From Balneola sp. (lineage in GTDB: Bacteria; Bacteroidota; Rhodothermia; Balneolales; Balneolaceae), in contig NZQV01000026.1 in the NCBI GenBank assembly GCA_002696035.1, positions 310,001 through 374,000 of the forward strand: 64,000 nt of DNA, written 5' to 3'. The notes beneath the pieces were generated by a model, which was not told the DNA's origin, searched no databases, and saw only the letters and a list, made by a program, of their open reading frames with translations. Both the position numbers and the translations under genes were made by a program. Shown piece after piece: positions 50,612-60,332 of the stretch (position 1 is the stretch's first letter; each line of letters opens with the position of its first letter).

Positions 50612-52888
50612 TTATTTGATCAAAAGCATTTTTCGGGTTTTACTAAAATCATTGGTCTCAAGGGTGTAAAAGTACATTCCACTTGAGAGCGATGAGGCAT
50701 CAAATTGAACCTGATGCTGACCCGCAGCTACACGGGTATTCACTAAAGTGGCCACTTCGCGTCCCAGGATGTTAAATACTTTCAGCGAAACATCACTGCT
50801 TACCGGCAGCTGATAGCTGATCATGGTACTTGGGTTGAAGGGGTTGGGATAATTTTGCTGTAGCCTGTATGATTCTGGAAGTATTTCTCTGTCATTTGTC
50901 TCATTCGAAGTAGTGATCTCTTCAGAAAAAGAAAAATGCTTAATTCTGAATAGCTCGGAAGCACTTTCTTCTCCTTTAAAGTGGAAATAGACGTCATGAC
51001 TTCCGGTGATTTCTTCGGTAGTTACGGCACTGAAAGTCTGATAATTTGCCGAACTTTCGGTGTTCTCGATCTCAACGGCCGCGATTAGTTCACCAGTATT
51101 TATTCCACCGAGCCAAACATCAACAATTCCTCCTTGTGCGTTGCTGGAAGCTGTTATATTAATTTGTCGGGCGGTTTTATCATAATCGATACTGGAGCTG
51201 GATGAGGTTGATTTTCCAAATTGAGCACCTGCATACATGGCCCAGTCGTTGTGACTGATCGATGCCAGATAAGAAGATTCGGCTGCAGAGGAAACGCCAC
51301 TGAAGTTGGCGGGACTTCCGGCCATGATCGGAGCATAGGCATCTCTATAGATGTAAGAGTCGAATAAGGCGGATTTGCCTACTACAAATAATCCCTGCTG
51401 ATTTCCTGTAAAATCATTGAAATCGTTTTGGTGGCGGTCTATAGGCAGGATGTTAATGTCGTCGCCGATCTGTGTCCAGGTTTCTCCATCTTCGCTAAAA
51501 AAGCCGGCTGCGGTGTGATTGTTGCGCACCAGCTTAAGCCAAACAGCCGAACCTATGGTGTTTTCAACTTCATGAACGGTTCCGTCGAAACTAAAACCCA
51601 GTACGTCGGTTCCTTCGTCATTCACAGAACTATACGTTTTAACCTGAAGACCTTCCGGCCCGTTGATGATCCAGAGTCCTGCCTGATCAGAGGAGGTTTC
51701 AGGTTCAAAATCTACGTGCGTTGCAATGGAATATTGGTGCTCACCATCATTTTGGATAATGGAAGTATATCCTTGATATGGAGTAAGCTGTATCCATCCA
51801 TTTCTTTCCGAAAGTGAAATTTGATCTTCCGGTAAATATCCTAATATCGACCAATGCGGACTCAGGCGAGGTGTTGAAAAGAAGTCGGATTTGGCTACCA
51901 TCCAGGGAATATTTCGGGTGTTTTCGAGATCCGGAGCCTGCGTTGCTCCTGTTGGAGGGTATTGCATAATGGGCCAGCCGTCTTCATAAACCACTTCAAT
52001 TAAAAGCCCCTGTCTTCCCTGGGCTTGCCAGTTTGCGCTTTGGTGATAACTGTGGCCTATTACCCAGCTTGTTCCATCTTCAAGCGTAACGGCGGGTGAT
52101 ATATGATTTGGACGGTTGAATGTCCCGGTGCTTCCCCTGAACATATTTCCCTGCATTACTTCCCAGTCATCGGGATTATCTGTTAACGTATCGCTGCGCA
52201 TTACATATTGCTGACCCACCAAGTGTTCGGCAAAACTGTAATAATAATAGTCATCATGTTTCCACATAACGGGGCCTTCTGCCCATCCATAGGGATTGTC
52301 TTCTGCATTGGGATTGAGCCAGGTCAGATCCAGAAACTCTCCGGTGGGTTGACCGTCTTCACCCAGTTCTACTATATGATTATTTTCGTGCCCGGCTTTG
52401 GTAAGCAGATACCATTTTCCGGAATCCTCATCAATGAATATGGAATTATCGACCCCATAAGGGGGCAGGTCACCAAAGCGATCAAGTTCTACAGGGTCAC
52501 TCCACGCTGCAGTTGGAGAATTTGCTGTAACGAAATACATGGCGCCACCACCCCGGCCAAAGTAATGCCACCATTGGCCATGATGATACAGCGTATGTCC
52601 GCCCCAGGCGCCTCCGCCGGGAGTATCACCGTAGGTAGTCCAGGAAGCCTTTACCGGCTGGGCAATAACCTCCCAATGTACCAGGTCTGTAGAGCGATAA
52701 ATTTTTGGTGTTGGGTTGAAAGATGACCCTGATGTATAAAAATAATTATCCACTTTGGTGAGAGTGGGATCGGGATGATCTCCCGGAATGACAGGGTTCA
52801 CAAATGTATTGAGATCAGGTTGCCCTACACTTAGGGATGCCTGAAAGGCTAAGAAAAGACTCAGGAGAATAGTGACGGTTGTTTTCAT
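50612..52888 (-). CDS. Glycoside hydrolase family 43 enzyme with C-terminal sorting domain
   Basis: A 758-residue protein. Signal peptide about 1-22, then the GH43 five-bladed propeller (about 28-330): catalytic base Asp40 in GDHPDPTL, second acidic residue Asp147 in YGVDNSIF, and acid Glu204 in WAEGPVMWK. A DUF1349-like beta domain at about 345-520, then a CBM6-like region (about 540-665; AAESSYLASISHNDWAMYAG). The last 80 residues are a sorting domain (QNYPNPFNPSTMISYQLPVS, GREVATLVN). It is probably an arabinofuranosidase or xylosidase acting outside the cell. First gene of the leftward operon, facing the divergent operator region. Confidence 0.92.
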   Translation of the reverse strand: MKTTVTILLSLFLAFQASLSVGQPDLNTFVNPVIPGDHPDPTLTKVDNYFYTSGSSFNPTPKIYRSTDLVHWEVIAQPVKASWTTYGDTPGGGAWGGHTLYHHGQWWHYFGRGGGAMYFVTANSPTAAWSDPVELDRFGDLPPYGVDNSIFIDEDSGKWYLLTKAGHENNHIVELGEDGQPTGEFLDLTWLNPNAEDNPYGWAEGPVMWKHDDYYYYSFAEHLVGQQYVMRSDTLTDNPDDWEVMQGNMFRGSTGTFNRPNHISPAVTLEDGTSWVIGHSYHQSANWQAQGRQGLLIEVVYEDGWPIMQYPPTGATQAPDLENTRNIPWMVAKSDFFSTPRLSPHWSILGYLPEDQISLSERNGWIQLTPYQGYTSIIQNDGEHQYSIATHVDFEPETSSDQAGLWIINGPEGLQVKTYSSVNDEGTDVLGFSFDGTVHEVENTIGSAVWLKLVRNNHTAAGFFSEDGETWTQIGDDINILPIDRHQNDFNDFTGNQQGLFVVGKSALFDSYIYRDAYAPIMAGSPANFSGVSSAAESSYLASISHNDWAMYAGAQFGKSTSSSSSIDYDKTARQINITASSNAQGGIVDVWLGGINTGELIAAVEIENTESSANYQTFSAVTTEEITGSHDVYFHFKGEESASELFRIKHFSFSEEITTSNETNDREILPESYRLQQNYPNPFNPSTMISYQLPVSSDVSLKVFNILGREVATLVNTRVAAGQHQVQFDASSLSSGMYFYTLETNDFSKTRKMLLIK

Positions 52889-52940
52889 AATGACTTTGTT
52901 CTACAATTAATAATATTCGGAGAGCTAATACGGCTCATTT

Positions 52941-52999
52941 TACGCTTGTATTTAATAAGCGTAATAATTACACTTTTATTAAATGTAAATAATACACTT
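52941..52999. promoter_or_regulatory. Array of five alternating half-sites in the divergent hemicellulase control region
   Basis: Half-sites of consensus AAGYGTA appear as TACGCTT (52941-52947), AAGCGTA (52957-52963), TACACTT (52969-52975), AAATGTA (52981-52987) and TACACTT (52993-52999). They alternate in direction; four of the five start positions are exactly 12 bp apart and the first is 16 bp away. Together they make overlapping near-perfect palindromes between the start codons of two divergent GH43 genes. This regular spacing argues for cooperative binding of a dimeric regulator. The regulator is not in the window. Confidence 0.75.
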
Positions 53000-53018
53000 A
53001 AAAAAGCAAACTATATTT

Positions 53019-53030
53019 AGAAGCGCTTTT
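53019..53030. promoter_or_regulatory. LacI-like palindromic site AGAAGCGCTTTT (second copy)
   Basis: Identical 12-mer to that at 41463-41474, with core AAGCGCTT (53021-53028). It lies 63-74 nt upstream of the rightward GH43 gene and next to the half-site array. It may be the site for a separate (LacI/GalR-like) regulator or for a shared catabolic control. Confidence 0.45.
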
Positions 53031-53092
53031 TTGCTTGATTCCGGAAAAGGGTCAATCGTTGTAACATGCTCAATTTTTCAAATAAGTGACAG

Positions 53093-54745
53093 ATGATACC
53101 TGCAAATACAAATAGTTTAAATACAAATAGTTTTAACGTCCGTTTATTGTCAGGTTTTTTGCTTGCAATAATGATGGTTATTCCGGTTGAAAGTATGTAT
53201 GGCCAGTCTTCACAAGGGCAAGCCGAGAACCCGGTGATTTGGGCAGATGTTCCCGATCCTTCTGTTATTCGGGTGGGTAACACCTATTACATGAGCAGCA
53301 CCACTATGCACATGAATCCGGGAGTGCCAATCATGAAATCAGATGATCTGGTGCATTGGGAGATCGTTAATTATGCATACGATAAGCTTGGTGAAACCGA
53401 TCATCACACCCTCTCTAATGGGGCAGATGAATATGGGCGCGGTTCCTGGGCCAGTAGTCTTCGTTATCATGATGGCGTCTATTATGTGGCAACTTTTTCT
53501 TACACCACCCGGAAGACCTACATCTTTAAAACCCGGGATATTGAAAATGGAAGCTGGGAGACATTTGAGTTAGATAGATTTTTCCATGATCCGTCATTGT
53601 TTTTTGACGAAGGCCGGGCATTTTTGATCTATGGGGTTGATGACATCCAGATCGTTGAGTTAACAGCTGATGCTTCCGCTATCAAAGAAGGAGGAGTTGA
53701 TCGGGTACTGATAGCAGATTCGAAAAAGATCATGGGAGCAGAAAATTATTACGTTCCTGCAGAAGGCGCTCAGGTTTACAAAGAAAATGGCCGGTATTAT
53801 GTAATGTTGATCACCTGGCCCAGTGATGGAATGCGTACGCAAGTTGCCTACCGTGCAGATGAACTGCTGGGCGATTATACCGGAAAAGTAATTCTCGAAG
53901 ATCAGGGAGTAGCGCAGGGTGGAATCATCGAGACTCCCGATGGCGATTGGTATGGATTTTTGTTCAAAGACCACGGTTCAGTTGGGAGAATTCCCATGTT
54001 GGTTCCGGTGGAATGGGAAAACGGCTGGCCGATGATGGGAGTAGATGGAAAAGTGCCCGACAAATTACCGATCAAAGCAGGGGATGATGGAATATCAGGT
54101 ATTGTAGCCTCTGATGAATTCGATTCAGATCTAGCGCCGGCTCAATACAATGATGAGACAGAGATACTCGAAGGACTTCCTTTGGTATGGCAGTGGAATC
54201 ATGTACCCGATCCAGCTTATTGGTCACTAACGGATCGTCCCGGCTATCTGCGGCTCACCAATGGCAGAATAGACTCAAGTTTTACAAGTACCCGAAATAC
54301 ATTAACGCAGCGAACATTTGGTCCGCAAAGCACGGGTTCTGTTTTAGTAGATATCAGTAATTTGAAAGATGGAGATCGGGCCGGTTTGGGAGCTTTACAG
54401 GGTACGTACGGATATGTTGGAGTTAAAGTAGAAGGCGGAAAAAAATATCTAACCATGGTAAAAGGAGCTCCGGATTCTGTTGAGGAAGTTGATACTCAGC
54501 CTCTCAATCAGGACGAAGTGTACCTGAAGATCGCCTTTGATTTTAAAGACCTGACGGATACGGCCTACTTCTACTACAGTATTGATGGAAATACATGGAA
54601 TGAGATCGGTGAACCACTGCAAATGCAGTATACATTGGATCATTTCATGGGCTACCGATTTGCTTTGTTCAATTACGCTACAAAACATACCGGCGGCTTT
54701 GCCGATTTCGATTACTTCAGAATAAACCCCGGAGTGGAAAACTAA
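53093..54745 (+). CDS. Glycoside hydrolase family 43 enzyme (GH43_12-like)
   Basis: A 550-residue protein with an N-terminal signal peptide (hydrophobic LLSGFLLAIMMVIPV). The GH43 propeller has base Asp55 in ADVPDPSVIRVGNTYYMSST, Asp166 in HDPSLFF and acid Glu224 in VPAEGAQVYK. A beta-sandwich C-terminal domain follows (about 350-550; GYLRLTNGR, DRAGLGALQGTYGYVGVKVE). It belongs with subfamilies that act on arabinoxylan or xylo-oligosaccharides; the exact specificity is uncertain. First gene of the rightward operon; the start lies 63 nt beyond the LacI-like site. The 40-nt gap to the next GH43 gene suggests one transcript. Confidence 0.9.
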   Translation: MIPANTNSLNTNSFNVRLLSGFLLAIMMVIPVESMYGQSSQGQAENPVIWADVPDPSVIRVGNTYYMSSTTMHMNPGVPIMKSDDLVHWEIVNYAYDKLGETDHHTLSNGADEYGRGSWASSLRYHDGVYYVATFSYTTRKTYIFKTRDIENGSWETFELDRFFHDPSLFFDEGRAFLIYGVDDIQIVELTADASAIKEGGVDRVLIADSKKIMGAENYYVPAEGAQVYKENGRYYVMLITWPSDGMRTQVAYRADELLGDYTGKVILEDQGVAQGGIIETPDGDWYGFLFKDHGSVGRIPMLVPVEWENGWPMMGVDGKVPDKLPIKAGDDGISGIVASDEFDSDLAPAQYNDETEILEGLPLVWQWNHVPDPAYWSLTDRPGYLRLTNGRIDSSFTSTRNTLTQRTFGPQSTGSVLVDISNLKDGDRAGLGALQGTYGYVGVKVEGGKKYLTMVKGAPDSVEEVDTQPLNQDEVYLKIAFDFKDLTDTAYFYYSIDGNTWNEIGEPLQMQYTLDHFMGYRFALFNYATKHTGGFADFDYFRINPGVEN

Positions 54746-54785
54746 TCACCCCTTTATATAACATTAAACGCACACGGAATAAAAA

Positions 54786-56519
54786 ATGAATACAATGGAT
54801 CATATTAAATCACGCAGTTTAGCGGAGAAAACCAAGGCCTGGCTAATCCTGCCGCTACTTTTAGTTTTAGTAGGTTTTGGATGTTCTTCAAATGCGCCAG
54901 AACCCAACTCAAACCCAAAATTTGACTGGTTTACCTACGAAGGAAACGACCCTATCTATGAGGGTCTTGAAGTTGGGGAAGATGAGTATGTAAACCCCAT
55001 CAATGCAGGTTATTATCCGGATCCGAGTATTGTTCGGGTTGAAGATGATTATTATATGGTTCATTCTTCGTTTGCCAACTATCCGGGTATTCCCATTTTC
55101 CATAGTACTGATCTTGTGAACTGGAATCAGATCGGGCATGTGCTGGACCGTCCTTCTCAGATGCCGGTTGACAGCCTTCAAATGTCGAGAGGAATTTTTG
55201 CGCCCACGATCGAATATCACGATGGGACATTCTATGTGCTGAGCACGCTGGTGGATGCGGGCGGAAACTTCATGGTAACCACCGATGATCCTGCAGGAGA
55301 CTGGTCGGAGCTGAAATGGCTTGACAGAGTGTATGGTATTGACCCATCCATTTTCTTTGATGATGACGGAAAAGCTTATGTGCTTAATAACGATGCGCCC
55401 GAAGGCGGATCACAATACGAAGGACACCGAGCAGTATGGATCCGCGAATACGACGTACCCAACAACAAAAGTGTGGGCGAGCCCAGAATGATCATCAACG
55501 GCGGGGTGGATATCACCCAGAAACCGATCTGGATCGAAGGACCGCACATCATGAAAGTAGATGGTGAGTATGTGCTACACGCGGCTGAAGGTGGAACAGG
55601 TCCCGATCACTCCCAGGTAGTTTTAAAAGGAGACAATCCCTTAGGTCCTTTCACTCCGTATGAAGACAACCCAATTCTGACCCAGCGCCATATTGATCCA
55701 AATCGAGAATTTTCCGTGGAATACGTCGGTCATGCCGATATGGTGGAAACCGCCAACGGTGAGTGGTGGACCGTATTCTTAGGCGTACGTCCTTATGATG
55801 GCGTTCACTTCAATACCGGACGGGAAACCTTTTTACTTCCTGTAACCTGGAAAGATGGCTGGCCCATCATTCTGGAAGAGGATAAAACGGTTCCTTTAAA
55901 ACTAAAACGGCCTGACCTGCCATTAGGTGAAGAACCGGTTCCTCCAACCAACGGCAACTTTACCTATACCGATGATTTTGAAAGTCAGGATTTAGCTGAT
56001 TACTGGACCATGCTTCGAACGCCAAGAGAAGATTGGTGGGCTATTACTCAGGACGGTTATCTGAACCTGGAAGCTCGTGATGATCGCGTAAGCGGATTTG
56101 GGAATCCATCTTTTATTGGAAGAAGACAGCAGCATGCGCACGGTTCCGCATCAACCAAAATGATCTATAATCCAGAAACAGCCGGAGACAGAGCCGGTCT
56201 GGTGGCTTTCCAGCGAGAAACGCATTACTACATGCTGGGTGTAAGAATGAATGAGAATGAGCAGAAAGAAGTATTTCTGGAAAAGGCAGAGGGAGATCAA
56301 ACCGAGATAATAGCCACTGCCCCAATTGAAGGAAATGAAAATCACGAATACTTCCTCAGAATAGAGCCTAAAGGCGCAGAATATGATTTTTCATATGCTG
56401 TGAATGAAGGTGAGTGGGAAAGTCTGTATACCGGCGCTGATGGAACAATCCTGAGTACCACTAAGGCAGGTGGTTTTGTGGGGACCATCATCGGTATGTA
56501 CGCATACTCTCCTGAATAA
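54786..56519 (+). CDS. Glycoside hydrolase family 43 lipoprotein (xylosidase/arabinofuranosidase-like)
   Basis: A 577-residue lipoprotein (lipobox LVGFGC, Cys33; the start might be Met4). GH43 catalytic positions: base Asp79 in YYPDPSIVRVEDDYYMVHSS, Asp186 in GIDPSIFFDDDG, and acid Glu251 in WIEGPHIMKVDGEY. The C-terminal beta-sandwich (about 395-577) includes DDFESQDLADYW and DRAGLVAFQRETHYYMLG, as in GH43 subfamilies with an added C2-like domain. It probably acts in the periplasm or at the cell surface on xylo- or arabino-oligosaccharides. The two GH43 genes in tandem may have complementary specificities. The 45-nt gap to GH97 suggests co-transcription. Confidence 0.9.
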   Translation: MNTMDHIKSRSLAEKTKAWLILPLLLVLVGFGCSSNAPEPNSNPKFDWFTYEGNDPIYEGLEVGEDEYVNPINAGYYPDPSIVRVEDDYYMVHSSFANYPGIPIFHSTDLVNWNQIGHVLDRPSQMPVDSLQMSRGIFAPTIEYHDGTFYVLSTLVDAGGNFMVTTDDPAGDWSELKWLDRVYGIDPSIFFDDDGKAYVLNNDAPEGGSQYEGHRAVWIREYDVPNNKSVGEPRMIINGGVDITQKPIWIEGPHIMKVDGEYVLHAAEGGTGPDHSQVVLKGDNPLGPFTPYEDNPILTQRHIDPNREFSVEYVGHADMVETANGEWWTVFLGVRPYDGVHFNTGRETFLLPVTWKDGWPIILEEDKTVPLKLKRPDLPLGEEPVPPTNGNFTYTDDFESQDLADYWTMLRTPREDWWAITQDGYLNLEARDDRVSGFGNPSFIGRRQQHAHGSASTKMIYNPETAGDRAGLVAFQRETHYYMLGVRMNENEQKEVFLEKAEGDQTEIIATAPIEGNENHEYFLRIEPKGAEYDFSYAVNEGEWESLYTGADGTILSTTKAGGFVGTIIGMYAYSPE

Positions 56520-56564
56520 CCCCTGAGGAATACCCAAAATATTGAACACAAAAATGTAGAAAAC

Positions 56565-58499
56565 ATGCGCACCTTAATTTTTCTTTGTTGTTTGCTGATC
56601 CCGGCCGCTGCCTATGCTCAGGATCCGGTTGCAATCTCAGGTCCTGATGGAAATCTGAAAGTAGAAGTGGCTGTTAATAACGGCACTCCTGTGTACTCGG
56701 CTAGTTATAAAGGGCATACAATGCTTAAGAATTCTCCATTGGGTGTATTAACCAATGAAGGTGATTTCAGAACAGATATGCGCTATCTGGAATCAGAAAT
56801 CGGAGAAGTTGAAAAGCAGTACACGCAAAGAAAAATTAAGCAGTCGTATGTAGAATACCGGGCAAATACGCTGAAAGTGACTTTTGAAAACGAGCAGGAA
56901 AAACAAATATCCCTCCTGTTCCACGTGAGTAATAACGACATCGCTTTCCGCTACGAATTGCCAGCCTGGGGAGAGACCATGGCTACGGTGATAGAGGAAG
57001 AAGCCACGGGCTTTATATTTCCATCATCTGCGAAGGCGTTTCTTTCTCCGATGATGACACCCATGACCGGATTTGCCCGAACAGCTCCCAGTTACGAAAG
57101 CGGTTATGTAGCCGATGAAGCACTCGAAAACACCAATGCCGAATACGGCTATGTTTTCCCGGGACTTTTCCGGATTGGAGAAGACGGTTGGGTGTTGCTT
57201 TCGGAAACGGGCGTAAGCAGCGAATACAATGCCTCTCATTTAAGCAGCTTTGCTGACGATGGTTACAGCATTGAATATCCCAGCCAGGAACAGAACAATG
57301 GCTTTGGAAGTACCGGGGCGCAAATTGGATTACCGGGCGTAACACCCTGGCGAACCATCACGGTTGGGGAAACACTTAAACCCATTGTAGAAACCACGAT
57401 TCCCTGGGATGTGGTTGAGCCACTTTATGAGCCCTCCCAATATTATGAATTTGGTCGTGGCACCTGGAGCTGGATCATCTGGCAGGATAATAGCATGAAC
57501 TACAAAGACCAGGTAACCTACATTGACCTGGCCGCCGCTCTCGATTTTGAGTTTATTCTGATCGATGCCTGGTGGGATGCCAACATCGGGTATAAAAAAA
57601 TGGAAGAGCTGATCCGTTACGCCCGCTCCAAAGATGTGGGGGTGTTCTTGTGGTACAATTCAAACGGTACGGTGAATGATGCCTTTCAAACCCCAAAAGA
57701 TAAAATGCATACCGCCATTGCCCGCAAAAAGGAAATGAAATGGCTGCAGGAAAATGGAGTCAAGGGAATCAAAGTAGATTTCATGGGTGGGGATAAGCAA
57801 ACCACCATGCGTCTGTATGAGAATATTCTTTCCGATGCCAATGATCATGGGTTGCAGGTCTTTTTCCACGGTACCACCCTTCCGCGAGGCTGGGAACGTA
57901 TGTATCCTAATTTTGTAGGGAATGAAGCTGTACTGGCTTCAGAAATGCTCGTGTTTGTAGAAGATGTTCGTGAGAAAGAAGCTTTTTATGCCACCCTTCA
58001 TCCGTTCATCCGCAATTCAGTGGCAACTATGGAGTTTGGCGGAGTGGTACTGAATAAGTACCTGAACAAAGGAAACGAAGACGGTCAAAAAAGACTGACC
58101 ACCAACGCCTTTCAATTAGCTACCGGTGTGCTTTTCCAAAATCCGGTACAGATGTTTGCCCTGACCCCCAACAATTTGACCGATGCCCCCAAGCATGAAT
58201 TAGATTTTATGCGAGCGTTACCTACCACCTGGGATGAGACCAAATTCATTGACGGCTATCCCGGAGAATACGCAGTGATCGCCCGAAAGCATGGGGAGAC
58301 CTGGTATGTAGCCGGAGTTAATGGAGGAGCGGAATCAAAAGTATTAAACCTGGATCTGTCATTCATTCCCAAAAAAGATGGAGTCTTAATAAGGGATGGA
58401 GAGGAAGGGCTGACTTCCGTGCAGAACGAGGTATCTATTACGGACGGAACCTTTGAAGTTGAAGTGGACAGCCGTGGAGGATTTGTAATCAAATTTTAA
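56565..58499 (+). CDS. Glycoside hydrolase family 97
   Basis: A 644-residue secreted protein with a signal peptide (about 1-18). The N-terminal beta-sandwich (about 25-285) includes FRTDMRYLESEIGEVEKQY. The catalytic barrel (about 290-560) shows GTWSWIIWQDNSMNYKDQ, ILIDAWWDANIG and GIKVDFMGGDKQ with Asp405. In retaining GH97 members an aspartate at this KVDFM position is the nucleophile, so an alpha-galactosidase or beta-L-arabinopyranosidase-type activity is more likely than SusB-type alpha-glucosidase. That call is from family knowledge. It lies between GH43 and the AGE-like gene in the rightward operon. Confidence 0.9.
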   Translation: MRTLIFLCCLLIPAAAYAQDPVAISGPDGNLKVEVAVNNGTPVYSASYKGHTMLKNSPLGVLTNEGDFRTDMRYLESEIGEVEKQYTQRKIKQSYVEYRANTLKVTFENEQEKQISLLFHVSNNDIAFRYELPAWGETMATVIEEEATGFIFPSSAKAFLSPMMTPMTGFARTAPSYESGYVADEALENTNAEYGYVFPGLFRIGEDGWVLLSETGVSSEYNASHLSSFADDGYSIEYPSQEQNNGFGSTGAQIGLPGVTPWRTITVGETLKPIVETTIPWDVVEPLYEPSQYYEFGRGTWSWIIWQDNSMNYKDQVTYIDLAAALDFEFILIDAWWDANIGYKKMEELIRYARSKDVGVFLWYNSNGTVNDAFQTPKDKMHTAIARKKEMKWLQENGVKGIKVDFMGGDKQTTMRLYENILSDANDHGLQVFFHGTTLPRGWERMYPNFVGNEAVLASEMLVFVEDVREKEAFYATLHPFIRNSVATMEFGGVVLNKYLNKGNEDGQKRLTTNAFQLATGVLFQNPVQMFALTPNNLTDAPKHELDFMRALPTTWDETKFIDGYPGEYAVIARKHGETWYVAGVNGGAESKVLNLDLSFIPKKDGVLIRDGEEGLTSVQNEVSITDGTFEVEVDSRGGFVIKF

Positions 58500-58550
58500 A
58501 GTACTAAAACAGCAGCATGCTGCAAACATAACAGCCTAACCCGTTACATA

Positions 58551-60257
58551 ATGAAAACCTCATATGCGTTACGTATTTGTATAGTGATATTGCTCGGAAT
58601 GTTCACTTTTCAATCAATCCAAGCTCAGGTTAATGTTCAAAATAAATTTCTTCAGGATCCTGATCTGGCGATTGAACTCGCGGATAGCAGCGCAAGGTTT
58701 TGGTTTGATTCTTTTGATCATCAGGAAGGCGGATTCTTTACAAATGTGGAAAGAAATGGGCAGCCGAGTGACGATGAAAAGCAGATGATCACGCAGTCTC
58801 AAAATGCGTATGGGATGGCCCGGGCCTTTCAGCTTACCGGGGATACAACGTATTTAAATTATGGGCGAAAGGCTCTCGATTGGATGTACGAAAACACGTG
58901 GGATGAAGAGCATGGGGGATGGCTCAAAGACTCAGATAGAAAATTTGCAATGGATCAGCATTACGCCCTGATCGGTCCTTCAGCTATGTTTGAAGCAGGA
59001 AATGATTCCCTCGACTGGAAGTGGCTGATGAAAGGATACGAGTCGAATCAAAACCTGTGGGATAATCGTCCCTGGGCTTATGGATATTACAGCGAAGCAA
59101 ATCTGGATTGGTCAGACAAGAGCAGCAAGACCTTCAGTGCTACCGTAGATGGCATCACCACGCATGCCCTGTATATGTACCTGATGACCAAAGATGAAAA
59201 GTATAAAGAGCGGCTGATACAGCTGGGAGACAACATTGTTGATCATTTTGTTGGTTCCATGGATGATATGGACCTGGGTTTCAATGAGTCATTTGACAGT
59301 AACTGGGGATGGGACTCAAGTCCCAATTGGCAGGGCAACGTAGGAGACTTTCCATTTACAGGCCACTTTACTAAATCGGCTTGGTGTCTGGCCCGTATCT
59401 ATCAGATAGAACCAAAACCGGAATATCTTGAGGCTGCTCAGAAGATTTTGAATGATGTGCTGGCAAAGCAGGATCAGTATGACGAGAAGATCTCCCAGTG
59501 GTGGGAATACGAGGAGGGTTTTACTTCCGGAGTCATGAACTACTATCTCACCGAGAAGCCTGAGTACCTGGAATTTGCGGACGGAAATCTGATTAAAATT
59601 ATGGAAACCCTTTGGGATACGGAATACGGAGAGTTCTATTTCTTTGAGAACAATGAGCATAAGGGCTCCTACTATAAAACAAGTTATCACTCCGTGGAGA
59701 TGTTTTACTACATCTACCTCTATGGAAATTTATATCTATATGATGAACCGGTGAGCCTGTACTATCGCATCAATCCAACCGAGGAAGAACGCACGATCTC
59801 GCTTTATCCACTCGCATTCTATGACAGTTTGTTAACGATCTCTGATGTTACGCTGGAGGGAGAGGCCTTTACCAGTTTCAACGGAGAAGACCGAAGCCTC
59901 ACTATAGCCCCGGGCGAGGGCGGCATCTTCAAAGTAACTTTCGAAGCGCAGGAAGGGCCAGCCACAGCTACTGAACCCGAAAACGAACTTCCCGCTGCAT
60001 TCGCCTTGTCTCAAAATTATCCAAACCCATTCAATCCAACCACACAGATCGAGTACAGTATAAATGAGTCGGGACCGGTGGCATTGCGTGTATATGATAT
60101 CCTTGGGAAAGAAGTAGCCACACTGGTGAACGGGAATCAATCGGCAGGCTCTCATCGGGTTGCATTTAATGCAGGTGAACTGCCAAGTGGTGTATACATC
60201 TACCAGCTGAGGTTTGGAAACAGGGTAGAGTCACGAAGAATGATGTTGATAAAATAA
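58551..60257 (+). CDS. AGE-like (alpha/alpha)6 barrel protein with C-terminal sorting domain
   Basis: A 568-residue protein with a signal peptide (about 1-25). The helical barrel (about 30-395) looks like N-acylglucosamine 2-epimerase or a related glycoside hydrolase: FWFDSFDHQEGGFFTNVERN, ITQSQNAYGMARAFQLTGD, WKWLMKGYESNQNLWDNRPW and KTSYHSVEMFYYIYLYGNLY. A short beta stretch then leads to the sorting domain (QNYPNPFNPTTQIEYSINES, GKEVATLVN, ending MLIK). A secreted epimerase would be odd; a hydrolase or lyase acting on hemicellulose is more sensible. The family assignment is moderate and the activity unknown. Confidence 0.72.
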   Translation: MKTSYALRICIVILLGMFTFQSIQAQVNVQNKFLQDPDLAIELADSSARFWFDSFDHQEGGFFTNVERNGQPSDDEKQMITQSQNAYGMARAFQLTGDTTYLNYGRKALDWMYENTWDEEHGGWLKDSDRKFAMDQHYALIGPSAMFEAGNDSLDWKWLMKGYESNQNLWDNRPWAYGYYSEANLDWSDKSSKTFSATVDGITTHALYMYLMTKDEKYKERLIQLGDNIVDHFVGSMDDMDLGFNESFDSNWGWDSSPNWQGNVGDFPFTGHFTKSAWCLARIYQIEPKPEYLEAAQKILNDVLAKQDQYDEKISQWWEYEEGFTSGVMNYYLTEKPEYLEFADGNLIKIMETLWDTEYGEFYFFENNEHKGSYYKTSYHSVEMFYYIYLYGNLYLYDEPVSLYYRINPTEEERTISLYPLAFYDSLLTISDVTLEGEAFTSFNGEDRSLTIAPGEGGIFKVTFEAQEGPATATEPENELPAAFALSQNYPNPFNPTTQIEYSINESGPVALRVYDILGKEVATLVNGNQSAGSHRVAFNAGELPSGVYIYQLRFGNRVESRRMMLIK

Positions 60258-60332
60258 GGGTAGTGGCGGCCATTAAGATCAGGTATGTGCACTTGATAAA
60301 AGGAAAATTAATTTCGGAACAAATAATCAAAC

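Noticed and set aside
52941-52999. CRISPR-like or tandem repeat array
   Set aside because: Units are 7 bp and alternate in orientation; this is an operator pattern, not a repeat-spacer array.
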